Below are positions 46,088 through 55,478 of a stretch of 64,000 nt of DNA, piece after piece; the first letter of the stretch is position 1, and each line of letters starts with the position of its first letter. This stretch comes from Chytridium lagenaria (Eukaryota; Chytridiomycota; Chytridiomycetes; Chytridiales; Chytridiaceae), in assembly GCA_025449115.1 (NCBI GenBank), contig JAHLKC010000013.1, positions 284,001 through 348,000 on the forward strand, given 5' to 3'. The translations under genes and the position numbers were made by a program. A model generated the notes under the pieces. It was not told the DNA's origin and made no database searches. It saw only the letters and a program-made list of their open reading frames with translations.

Positions 46088-46996
46088 ATGGATTTTACAA
46101 CAGTAGTTGAGAAATTAAAGGACCTGTATGGCCTTCCTGAGCTCCAAAGCAAGTTTCTGGACTTTGGATTAGGACGGCAGAAGATGAGAACAAGAAACTC
46201 ACGAACAATGAGCTACCCGAAGGTGTTATCTCGGTAGGCTTGTATTGTTCTATTAACGCTAAATGCATAGGTCATTGGAGGATGCAAGAAACTTGAAATT
46301 TTGAACGAGTCAAGGTTCTTTCATGTTGAAAGCGATTACTACAGTTGGGAGCTAGAGCGTAGAATGTAGGAGTTTGTTTTTATTCATGTCTCGGTTAGAC
46401 GTTTTGCTGATTTTTGTACAGGTTACGGCTTGGTGCACCGAGTATTGACCATCTTTGCAAAACCATCATCTTTGAAAACACGAGATTTGCTGGGGATCCA
46501 AATGCATTTGGTGCGTTATGTTAAGAGATTGCATGAATTTACTGTTCGCCTAGATCCCAGGTATTCGAAATACTATGCGGTGGTAGTTCAGGTAAAACGA
46601 TTAAGGTTTATTTCGTCAAGGTCTAACTTTACTATTAACAGTACACGGGTAAACTCAACACCCAAAAACTCATGAACTATATCCGCGATCTTAAAGATAA
46701 ATCTATCAGCAAGAAAAATTACAACATGAGGGTCGCGCCGGAGGAGGTTTACGCATTTACTTTATTGTAATTGACCCGTTATTTAGGCATCCTTAAACCT
46801 CACCGGCTATGATACTGGGGGCGTTTCTCCCATCGGCATGAAGGAGACTAGAATACCAATAATTCTATGCCAAGCGATTCTTAAACTTCAACCTGCTTTC
46901 ATTTGGCTTGGATGTGGCCATATCGATTGGAAAATCGCATTCCCGGTCAGTACATTTATCAAAGCAACAGGATGTTTTGTTGCGGATTTAGAATGA
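46088..46996 (+). CDS. YbaK/ProX-type aminoacyl-tRNA deacylase domain protein
   Basis: YbaK-domain proteins clear mischarged aminoacyl-tRNAs in trans. The start is MDFTTVVEKLKDLYGLPE. A frame break near 46200 leads to VIGGCKKLEILNESRFFHVE and YYSWELERR. Then LGAPSIDHLCKTIIFENTRF, RYSKYYAVVVQ, YTGKLNTQKLMNYIRDLKDK and KNYNMRVAPE follow. The last exon has LTGYDTGGVSPIGMKETRIP and AFIWLGCGHIDWKIAFPVST. The order CKTIIF, YYAVVVQY, N-R-A, LTGY-GGVSPIG and G-G-x-DWK is the fold's typical pattern. Four or five introns are present. Substrate amino acid cannot be told from sequence. Confidence 0.85.
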
Positions 46997-47090
46997 TCAA
47001 GAGAAATGATGAATAGATCTGTACGCTATACATTGGGATTTTTGGTATATATTGATACTGTAGGAGTTTTTGGCGTAATAGCAGTAGGCT

Positions 47091-48605
47091 TCATTTCATT
47101 TTAAAAGTCCTTTGTGTCTTTAATTGCTTCAACGATTTTCGGTCTCTGACAAAATAGTGATAACGGATGGTTCTAATTGTAGGTCGATCTGAAGGAGTAT
47201 AGCTGAGAAGTTGAGCAATGAGGTCGCAGCATGCTGTTTCTGATTTAGAATTATCCGTACTAACGCTTTACCATTGGTTTTGGATCTGTGAGCGGGGAAG
47301 ATGACTGAATGATCCGTAGCAAATTTGGGCTCATGGCCTACCCAAAATACAACATGTGGAGAATAATTCCAAGAGCCCTTATATTTTAGTAAGCGTTGTT
47401 GGCGTAAATGTATTACCAGATATCGTTTGCCTTACCGTCGAAATCACCGGCCGCGGTCTCTGGTGCTCCAAACATTGGCGTCCCTGTCGATAAGATAAGA
47501 ATTAGGGAGAAAGAAGTTGCAAGTACCAAGAAAAGTCTTGATTTTGCCGTCTTTGTCAAAACGAGATGCACTAAAAATCCACTAATTGCACTTCATATTT
47601 TCGTTTATGAGAAAGTTTTGGAGCTGGCAACAAATCAGTAGAAGGCACATAAAAGGTGATTACCTTTAAGTCTCCATGTGAAGCCCATAAAACATCATGA
47701 AATTTAAACACCACCTTCACAATCTGGCGAAAAATAAACCGCACAACCTCATACGACATGTCTTTATGTACGTTAAGACACGCATACAAATCCCGAATGT
47801 TTACGCGTTTACTCGTTAAGCGTTTTTGTTTAAAGCACAGATTCGGATGCGTCGCCGGACTGAGGAGAGAGGGTTGCCAGGTGTCCAAGGAGTACCCCCA
47901 ATTCTAAAACCGTGATTGTGATATTTGGTTCTGAAAAGGAGTCGAGAAGGGTGATTGCACCAGGACATTTTTTGCACATTTTGAGCATGGTGGTTTCATG
48001 AACTGCTCCTGCGAGCGTCAAGCAGATTTTGAGAGCAACGGGCGTGTTGCAGTGTCCTGGAATGCAGTGTAAATTCGCCCGTTGCCCCACTTCCGATGAG
48101 ATCGGCGATGGGATGGTGTACTTGGAGGGTAGGATTGAGGAAAGGTGTATGTCCCGGTGAGGAGGTCTGATATAAGTTTGTCGAGAAATTCTTCACATCG
48201 GTTATCTACTCCATGAGTCTGCCAATGTTTTCGGAGGACGGCAAATTCCGCCTGCCGCGTGCTTTTGAAAAGTTGCATTTCTGGCGTGTCGTTGCAGAAT
48301 GAAGGATGTACTTGTTTGATGGAAGTGGGATCTGATTTTAAGGGTTGTTCGGATGGTGGTAGGAGGGGCTGAGAGCCTTTTGAAGAATCAGCTAAGGTGC
48401 TCTTATCGCTCTCAGACAATGTGGCAGAGGTCATCTTTGATATTGGTGAGGATGTTTCTTGGAGAGTTTTTAAAGATTCTTGGAAGAATGTCATCTTTTT
48501 GGCCGCATTTACAGCGGATCCTTGTCTTGTATGGTTTGTAAACTGTGATGTGATTGCAGCAGTAATTGATGGTAGTTCAGACGATACGCATCTACGCAAT
48601 CCCAT
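47091..48605 (-). CDS. Divergent serine/threonine protein kinase
   Basis: From MGLRRCVSSELPSITAAITS at 48605, a Ser/Thr-rich N-terminal region of about 150 residues precedes the kinase domain. Seen parts: VALKICLTLAGAVHETTMLK, with a lysine in the VAIK position; MCKKCPGAITLLDSFSEPNI; ITVLELGVLLGHLA; a catalytic loop HGDLKLQNFLI, with HGD in place of HRD; a VDF metal-binding start; GTPMFGAPETAAGDFDGKAN, in the APE position; LGIILHMLYFG; and a last subdomain LIAQLLSYTPSDRPTIRTIR. Frame breaks occur near 47575 and 47840. The catalytic Asp, Lys and Asn are kept, so activity is likely. The family is not clear. CaMK-kinase-like APE sequence is the only hint. Confidence 0.8.
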
Positions 48606-48681
48606 TCCTTTAAAGCGAAGTGAAGGAAGACCGTACTAATTATGGGTTTAGTTTTTAGGGGCTAGTCCATACTTTGGGCGC
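48606..48681. promoter_or_regulatory. 76-base divergent spacer between the kinase and Cdc14-like genes
   Basis: This is the interval between ATGs at 48605 (minus) and 48682 (plus). If the Cdc14-like protein starts at a later ATG near 48800 the spacer is about 194 bases. Confidence 0.35.
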
Positions 48682-49970
48682 ATGTATCGCATCTGGTTTA
48701 CCTTATCATCACCTTCATACAATGTGCATGTCACCATTTCACTTTCGACGGGTTGTCACGATATCCATCAAATTGTCAACAAATATTTTGACACAAGGAT
48801 GCTGAAACTGAAGGAATGGCTATCTGTTGAAAACATTCGGCAGAAGATCTCACTCGAGTCAGGGAGATGCATGAAGCACATCATGTCAGGAGATATTGAA
48901 CTGATAAAGGAGGGATGTCGGTCGCTGTCCTCATTACTGGTTAGTATGAACAAGGATGAAGTTGTACTGTTTAAAGTGTGTCAGTACATGGATCAAGGTA
49001 TTCATTATCCTTGTGGCCAAATGGCATTATGCTAAAATAAAATCAAAATAGATGCAGTATCGCATTTAATCGTAAAAACGATGCGTGAGATGAGCTTAGA
49101 CTACATCAAAGGTACTACATCCAATCGTCTTAGGATATAAATGCTAAAACGATGTATAAAAGGGGGCGGCAAAAATTCTCTTCCCGAAGACGTTACATTA
49201 GAATGCATGAATACTCTACAAGGTCTCTGTCTCATAGATGCAACATCCAAAAACATTTTTCTCAAAATCTGAAAACATCCATGTACGTTCCATGTCGCAT
49301 GTTTCATACTCACCACTTTTTTAGTTTATCCTCGTCTTTTTAAATCACCCAAATGCTGATATCGTGATGGCCACCTTGGAAACTTTAGAGGGAATCGTAG
49401 TAGATTGTAAAGAGACGCTAATGGTTTGCTATTATTTACTAATTCGATATTAAAGCACTTAAATAGAGCTTCGAAACCCAAGGTGGCTTACGTAGCGTGT
49501 GCGAAATCATCACAGAAAAGCGAGGCCCAGAACCCATTCTGTAAGAATATCGCCTGAATGACACCCTACTAACACTAACCCCGTCAAATTACAGCCTTAA
49601 ATGCATCGAAATGCTTTTCGTCTATTTTTCAACCCGCTGGCGTGTCCTTCCCACCCAAAATGAACGCGACGGCATAGAGGAAATCGAAAAGTACTTGGGA
49701 TCCCGTTTCCTTAAAAAGCTCCTCACAACGTTCGACGTTATGAAACGAAAGCTTAACGCTGTAGCGAGCTCGCGAGAGTTTAGTCGATGTTCCAACGTCT
49801 CCCCCTCAAATCGCGCAGTCGAGACGCCCCCAAAACCAAAACTTTCCGCAAAAATCGATGCACTGAGACCGGGTTATCCGGGAACGGTCCTAGATTCCCA
49901 AGAACGGGGCCTTCGAAACTCAATGAGCTTGCGTCAGCTAGATGATGACGGCGTGGAGCGACACTTCTGA
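48682..49970 (+). CDS. Cdc14-like septation initiation network protein (tentative)
   Basis: The helical-repeat sequence resembles the fission yeast SIN protein Cdc14, the partner of kinase Sid1, and not the phosphatase of the same name. Visible parts are MLKLKEWLSVENIRQKISLE, EGCRSLSSLLVSMNKDEVVL, TLECMNTLQGLCLIDATSKN, MATLETLEGIVVDCKETLM, then FETQGGLRSVCEIITEKRGP and EPILLKCIEMLFVYF. The FExxGGLxxVxxII and LKxxExLxFYF pattern after a LEG-x-V-D-x-x-x-x-L segment is the family hallmark. A disordered tail with Pro/Ser and DSQERGLRNSMSLRQLDDDG follows, ending VERHF. The start could be 48682 or an ATG near 48800. It is convergent with, and slightly overlaps, the next gene. Confidence 0.6.
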
Positions 49971-50965
49971 TCGTCGGATTTCAAGATCATGGATGTCAGT
50001 GGTTCCAATCAACCTTTGTTCGAGCTTTTGCTCAAGTTCGGTGTGAATATCGAGGTTTTTGAAGAGGTTGGAGGGGACACTGAAACTGAATAGGCGGTGA
50101 CGATGAGAACTTTTTATAACGTACACATTTTTTGTTAAATTAATGCTTTGATTTCAAAAAGCATCCATACCTGGACTGATATAATATAGAGACGTAGACT
50201 TCAAATAATGTGAGAGATTGATTGTCAAGGCAATTTCCTGCACCCATTGATTCGTTTTGAAAAATCGCGTACACGGAGGGATATTCCAAAAGCCAGCCAG
50301 TTAAGGTGATGATCATGGATGGTGGATTGATCTCTTTTATAAAGAAGTTCATTGAGCTCGTAATGTCAGATTCTAGAGATATTGCAAAATTGGACAAGGC
50401 GCCAGTTATGTCTGTGCTTTGTTCTGCTGAAATCAGCTACGAGAAAGATTTAGACGTTAAGAAATAATTTAACGTTACTTTAGGTTTTCCGAGCGCTCTT
50501 GTGGCATCAACTATGAATATTCCAGCAAATTTACTTCCAATATCATGCCTCATTCGTTCCCCAGAACACGTTTATTACAAAAGTATACCTCGCCATTGAC
50601 GAAAACTGCAATTAATTCTTCGAAATCTCCACTATTCTAAAGAATATGTTTATAAATAAGTATTAAACAGGTTCTTAACCTTTTTCAAACTCCTATAAAC
50701 GCATCAACCTTGCTCTCACTTGCCAAAAAATGATCATTCAAAAACGCCGCCCTGATGCCTTTCACAACAACCAACACATCTTCATGCTTAATAAAAAGCT
50801 TTCCCATTGGAACGTACCAAACACAAACTTCTCAATCCTATCCCTCTTCAACTCCTTTCGAAAATGCGTCCTTGCAGCATCCAAAAGTGTCGAAGCCATC
50901 ATTTTTTGACAAACCATGAAAAGAAAACCAGGATCTGAAGAGGTACTATCAACATCCGCATACAT
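49938..50965 (-). CDS. C1orf74/UPF0739-like protein (DUF4504), tentative
   Basis: Function is unknown. The first exon opens MYADVDSTSSDPGFLFMVCQ and continues LLDAARTHFRKELKRD, then in the next frame GIRAAFLNDHFLASESKVDA, which matches the GLKPALLYD region of animal C1orf74. Further exons give SGDFEELIAVFVNGEVYFCN and a long block with MIITLTGWLLEYPSVYAIFQ and AGNCLDNQSLTLFEVYV. That fits the family's LTGxLLGYPVxY then NCL/NNLxxxxLxVF pattern. The C-terminal exon has FSVPSNLFKNLDIHTELEQK. Several frame breaks are present. The 3' end overlaps the Cdc14-like gene by about 33 bases on the other strand, and the 5' end is 41 bases from PUS9. Confidence 0.5.
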
Positions 50966-51006
50966 TCAACGCTAAACATCGACGTAGGACGGCGGAAGTA
51001 GCGCAA
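50966..51006. promoter_or_regulatory. 41-base divergent spacer between the C1orf74-like gene and PUS9
   Basis: This is the interval between ATGs at 50965 (minus) and 51007 (plus). The PUS9 start is only the best candidate, so the true spacer may be longer. Confidence 0.35.
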
Positions 51007-52786
51007 ATGGTATCTCCTTGTTTAATGGTTCGTTTAACCTTGGAAGCTAGTCCTGAAGTCAAGCGCAAGAAGAGGGTTTCGAAAAACCTTCAAAACTAGC
51101 TTGTTACGCTGAAGAACGGAACCAGAAACCTGAATATTATTTCGAAAATGGGTTGAGAAAAGGTAGACGCCGTCTGTTTGTTTTATATTTGCAGATACTG
51201 ATAATTTTGATAGTGAAGCCGTATTGGTATATTCACAGAACTTATTCAAAGGGACGGTGGATTGGAGAAAATTGAGTGAGGTTTTTGCAGATGAATTTAA
51301 AGATCAAAGTCCAGAATATTATGTAGGTGTTTTTGTAATCTACTTGGATACTATATTTGTAATTCATACTTAAATTATATTGTGGCCTCTTTACTTGGTT
51401 TTTTTCTTACTTCAACCAGACCCTTTTCTTTCATATACCTGTTCCTTGTGTCATTGATATCTGTTCACACAGCATCAAGCTATCCTCGTAGGCAAAATCT
51501 CCGTCAACAACAAAAAAGTAACTCCGGACTACATTGTCCGCAACGAAGACCTTATTTCCCACGCCATGCATCGCCACGAACCTCCGGTAACAGCCGACCC
51601 TGTCAGAATCGTCCATCAGGACGAAAACCTTCTCATTGTCGATAAACCCGCCTCTATACCAGTACGCCCTTTTTCTTTATGCCCTCTAATATTTAAAAGG
51701 TCCATCCAACTGGTCGCTACCATCATAATACGGTTATAGGGATATTGAAAAGCGAGTTTGGTTTCCCTGCTGACGGACTGTTTCGTAAGCTAATCCCTTC
51801 TCCGATATCTTAATTTTTCAGCTGGAAATCGTATTGACCGTCTCACATTCTGGTATCCTCCTAATTGCTCTCACAAAGCCCAAAGCCGTTGAGCTAATGA
51901 ATATGATGGCATCAAGGGAGGTATCGAAGTCATATATATGTCGAGTTCGTGGAGTATTCCCAGAGTAGGTATTTAATTGTTGACAGTTGTGTTAAAAGAT
52001 GTTGCGTAGAGGAAAAATTCAATGCGATGAGCCAATTTTGACGATTTCCCACAACTTTCGGTGAAACCTGATTTCGAAGGAGGGAAAGCCTTGTTCAACG
52101 GAATTTGAAAGGATGAGTTGTACGGATTCCACTAGCGTAGTCTTTTGTAAGATACTTTTTTTATCTTTTTTTTTTTTTTTAAAAAAAAACCGACCTAATG
52201 CACTTTTACAGGTAAACCTAAAACCGGCCGAACCCACCAAATTCGTGTTCATCTTCAATATCTCGGGTTCCCTATTGCCAAACGATCCCCTTTACTGCAC
52301 GGACGCATTGGGGCCAAGATCTTGGAAAAAGAGGGCAATTATGAGGGGTACAAACGGATGAGCTCATTACACGAATTGAAAGATACGTGCTTTCCTATCG
52401 AGACTGCACCCAGAACCTGTCGTTGTTCCTCCTACCTCCGAACCAGCCCCATCTGTTGACGCCCCACCGGTTGAAGCCGCAACCGCTGTGTCCGAGATTC
52501 CCGTTAATACGGCGATAATGGCACCTACAGCAGTCGATGGAGAGTTTTTGGACCTAACTCAGTTCCCATGCCCCGAATGTGCGATTACACGGCTTGATCC
52601 GAGTCCTGATCAGTTAAGGATTTACCTGCACAGTTGGAAGTATGCGTTTGGGAGGAGACCTACCAGACTGAGCATCCGGAGTGGGCGGCGGAGAAGTTTG
52701 AGGAGGGGGATGTGGTGTTGAGGGAACGGTTTTGGAAGTTTGGGGGAAGATGGGATGGACGTGCATTTGGGAATATTGTGGATTAA
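51007..52786 (+). CDS. PUS9: RluA-family tRNA pseudouridine synthase, Pus9/Rib2 type
   Basis: Pus9/Pus8 make pseudouridine 32 in tRNAs. The N-terminal part reads [10 protein letters not shown], an intron, [19 protein letters not shown], then [16 protein letters not shown] and [20 protein letters not shown]. The catalytic region has [54 protein letters not shown] and [20 protein letters not shown], where the Asp of RIDRLTSG is the catalytic residue. Then [53 protein letters not shown] and [20 protein letters not shown] follow, ending FGNIVD. Frame breaks are near 51090, 51285, 51850, 52080 and 52650. The start at 51007 ([17 protein letters not shown]) is a best guess. Confidence 0.88.
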
Positions 52787-53286
52787 ACCAAAATGTATTA
52801 CACATGACTTTAAATAAACGTCAACGGAACTTTAACTACGCCCACCTAAAACTAATGTCTTAAGTTTACTCCCCTGTTAAAACCCCGTGTTAAAACGTAA
52901 ATCCCTTTAAGCTGTGTGATACTAAAATTGCTTGCCCATCATATTTACAAAGGGTTATGCAAATTCGGATAAGGAGTTCCTGCAGAGTCAAACGTTAAGA
53001 CGTTTACTGTAAGTGCATTATGGCTCTCTTCCAATCCTTAAAAGTGAAGGTGAAGACCAAACGATCTAGATTGCAACGTGCGAGAAAGCGTGGAAGCCAG
53101 TGATGCACGTAGGCGATGCGACTTCAACTTTAAATGTTTCGATGCTTTAAACGATGTCGTCAAGTGCCTTGGGAAAAAAACTCGACCTTATTAAATATCC
53201 CTCAACATGAGATTTATGTGTATTTGTGTCGCTTAGATAAATGCGAGTTCTGAACAAAACGTGTGCTTGTCCAACGTTCTCAGAAC
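52787..53286. other. Spacer between PUS9 and GDPD genes
   Basis: No gene is supported. Open frames are short and without coding character. Confidence 0.5.
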
Positions 53287-54405
53287 CATGTCTTTCCTAC
53301 GGTTGAACTCTCGAGGGACTCTCGGAAAACGCATCACCTTCCCTCACGCCCTCATGAGCCACCGCGGAGATCCATGGAACACATCGAAAACACCCTCCCT
53401 GCCTTCCGCTATTCCGCTCGTGTCCTCAAAGTCGATCTTTTGGAAGCAAGTTATCCCATTACTCTTACCATCCCGCTAACCTTATCCCAGATGGACGTGT
53501 ACCTTACAAAAGGTAAATACAGAGAATCTCCCACTCTCTGATGAAGGGTAGACCGGGAAATCGTCGTGTTTCATGATAAAACATGACGAGGCTTTGTGGA
53601 GTTGAAGGGAAGATTTCTGATTTTGAGTATGGGGAGTTGCCTGAGCTGCTTATACCGAATCATTTGAAGAATATTGTGACAAGAGGGGAGGGGACGAGGA
53701 TACCGAGGTTGGAGGAGGTTTTTAAGGAGTTTCCAGGGTGCGTTTGTAATTTAGGAGGTGTATTATGACATGTTGTAGGTATCCAATGCAAATCGATGTA
53801 AAGGAGGGTGGGGATGATTTGGTGGTATGTTTTCCAAGTTTTGCCTATTTTGTAGGGAAATGATATATGATGATGGAGTTAGAGGCGTTATAGCTCAGAC
53901 TAATATCATCCGACGTTCTTATTCGTAGCTGGCTGTTGGCACGCTCATTCTTCAACATACTCGAGAAAATCAAACCGTGTGGGGTTCCTTCAACGACAAA
54001 GTCCACCTCCAATGCTACAACCACTTTAACCTCCGTATCCCCTGTTCTTCTCTCTCCGCCGCACCTTCCTCTCGTACGCCCTCTCCCTTGTCGGTCTCAC
54101 AAAGTGGATGGCATACAGAGAGTCCGCGTTGATTCTTCCCAACCTCTGGTGGTTCATGAATAAACGGTGGTTCAAGGCTTTGAACGAATTAGGGATCACG
54201 GTGATTGTTTTCGGGTACGGAAAGGATGTTGACGGAGCACCTGGAGGAGGCATTAATACTGTGGAAGGGTTTGAGAGGGTCAGAAAGGCGGGCGTGAATG
54301 GGATTTGTACGGATTCGCCGACTTTGTTAAGGTGAGGAGAGTATGAGGAAAGGGCGTCATATTCTAAATGGTTGTTTTAGGAATATTTACAGACTTGGAA
54401 GTTGA
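53287..54405 (+). CDS. Glycerophosphodiester phosphodiesterase family protein
   Basis: GDPDs hydrolyse glycerophosphodiesters or lysophospholipids. The start MSFLRLNSRGTLGKRITFPH leads into the catalytic HRG (ALMSHRG), then HIENTLPAFRYSARVLKVDL and LE. After a probable GC-AG intron (53446-53490) comes MDVYLTKD, then REIVVFHDKN with the second catalytic HD. TRLCGVEGKISDFEYGELPE is the usual LxRxxG block. Later exons give YPMQIDVKEGGDDLV, QTVWGSFNDKVHLQCY, a membrane-like segment near FLSYALSLVGL, NLWWFMNKRWFKALNELGIT and the end block GFERVRKAGVNGICTDSPTL. The last exon encodes NIYRLGS. A frame break near 53368 lies between SHRG and HIENT. It resembles the GDPD1/GDPD3-type lysophospholipase D group. 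Confidence 0.88.
53446..53490 (+). other. Probable GC-AG intron in the GDPD gene
   Basis: The segment begins GCAAGT and ends CCCAG, with CTAAC near the 3' end. Removing it joins LE directly to MDVYLTKD, matching the family's lExDvxxTkD. If kept, it adds 15 residues not seen in the family. Confidence 0.6.
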
Positions 54406-54766
54406 AGCCGTTTTAATGGAATGGTGTTTCCATGCTTATGAACGAAAGCCTTGATCGTGCTGTTTACGTGACAACCACTAAATAAGCCTCATAAAATACA
54501 AAACATATTCAGGAAGACACTTCTTCCCACACCGGTTTGGCAACAACATAAAAGCGATGTTTCTTTTTAACTATATACAATGGCCTTCGTTTCATTCAAA
54601 GAATGATCAACCGTTTTCACAAGTCATCGTCCATCTCAACGCTAGTATAAAAACCAGGCGCGACGCTCAATCCCTGTCCTTGAATCGACTCTCTAACCAT
54701 CCTCCACAATCCGCCCAACCATCACCACATCTCTGACATGCAACCATCCATACTCCCAAGCCCCTC
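54406..54766. other. Spacer between convergent genes
   Basis: This holds 3' regions of the GDPD gene and the small membrane protein. Nothing else is seen. Confidence 0.5.
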
Positions 54767-55048
54767 TCACAGGTTCTTCACCGTTTCCGCAACCGTAGCA
54801 AAGACAGGGTATCCAAACATCTTTCATGAACAACATCAGTACAATAAAAAAAAAAATAGATTGGCTTACCCATCCAAACACACATGCATAGATCACCATT
54901 GAAAGAGCAAAGTAGAGGAGAAATTGGAGAGGGTTCATGTCCCATTTTTTCTTGAGTTTCTTTTAATGGCTTCTTGAGTGGATTTGTGAAGAGTTGATGC
55001 ATGAGAGGTTGCTTTGGAGGTTTTTCGGAAACGAGTGGGGTTCTCCAT
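54767..55048 (-). CDS. Small single-span membrane protein
   Basis: I do not recognise it. The likely start MENPTRFRKTSKATSH at 55048 is basic. After one frame change comes KLKKKWDMNPLQFLLYFALS and MVIYACVFGW. Then an intron (GTAAGC...AAAG, 54831-54879) is followed by MFGYPVFATVAETVKNL and a stop at 54767. That makes about 75-80 residues with one or two membrane helices preceded by a lysine cluster. It could be a small subunit of a membrane complex (mitochondrial or ER), but nothing in the sequence tells which. Confidence 0.5.
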
Positions 55049-55478
55049 GTTGTATTGAATTATGATAATTCCTTGAAACTCGCTCGAAAAACAAAAGGTG
55101 TGTTTTGATTGACCTTTTTACTTAGCCTCTCAATAGCCACCACTTTCAACGTCCTGAATATTTTTATTTCAAGCTGCGGTTTTTTTAAGACGACTGTACT
55201 ATCGGATATCTTTACTCTGACGTCGATTTCCCACAAATTACAGACTCATTATTAAATGTCATATAGAGACGGCAACAGTGTTGGATGTAAAACGTGTGAA
55301 GACAGTGGTTTGACTGCTGTAAGAAGGTGTTGCTGGACTGATAAGCACTGCAAGTAAGCAAGTTTATTGAAAATGCACCAAAAACGACCATCGAAAATAA
55401 ATAAAACCCAACCAAAGAATCGTGCAAAAATGAAAGTGCGCGACAGTGAACGCAAAGCAACAAAGGAACAAGAATAAT
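55049..55478. other. Spacer upstream of the small membrane protein
   Basis: This holds the promoter of the small membrane protein and the 3' region of HAS1. Open frames reading out of HAS1 here are hydrophobic and look non-coding. Confidence 0.45.

Noticed and set aside
47091..48605. Kinase as Sid1, the known Cdc14 partner
   Set aside because: The long N-terminal region and the HGDLK loop do not fit a Ste20-type Sid1, and the kinase domain is too divergent to assign by eye.
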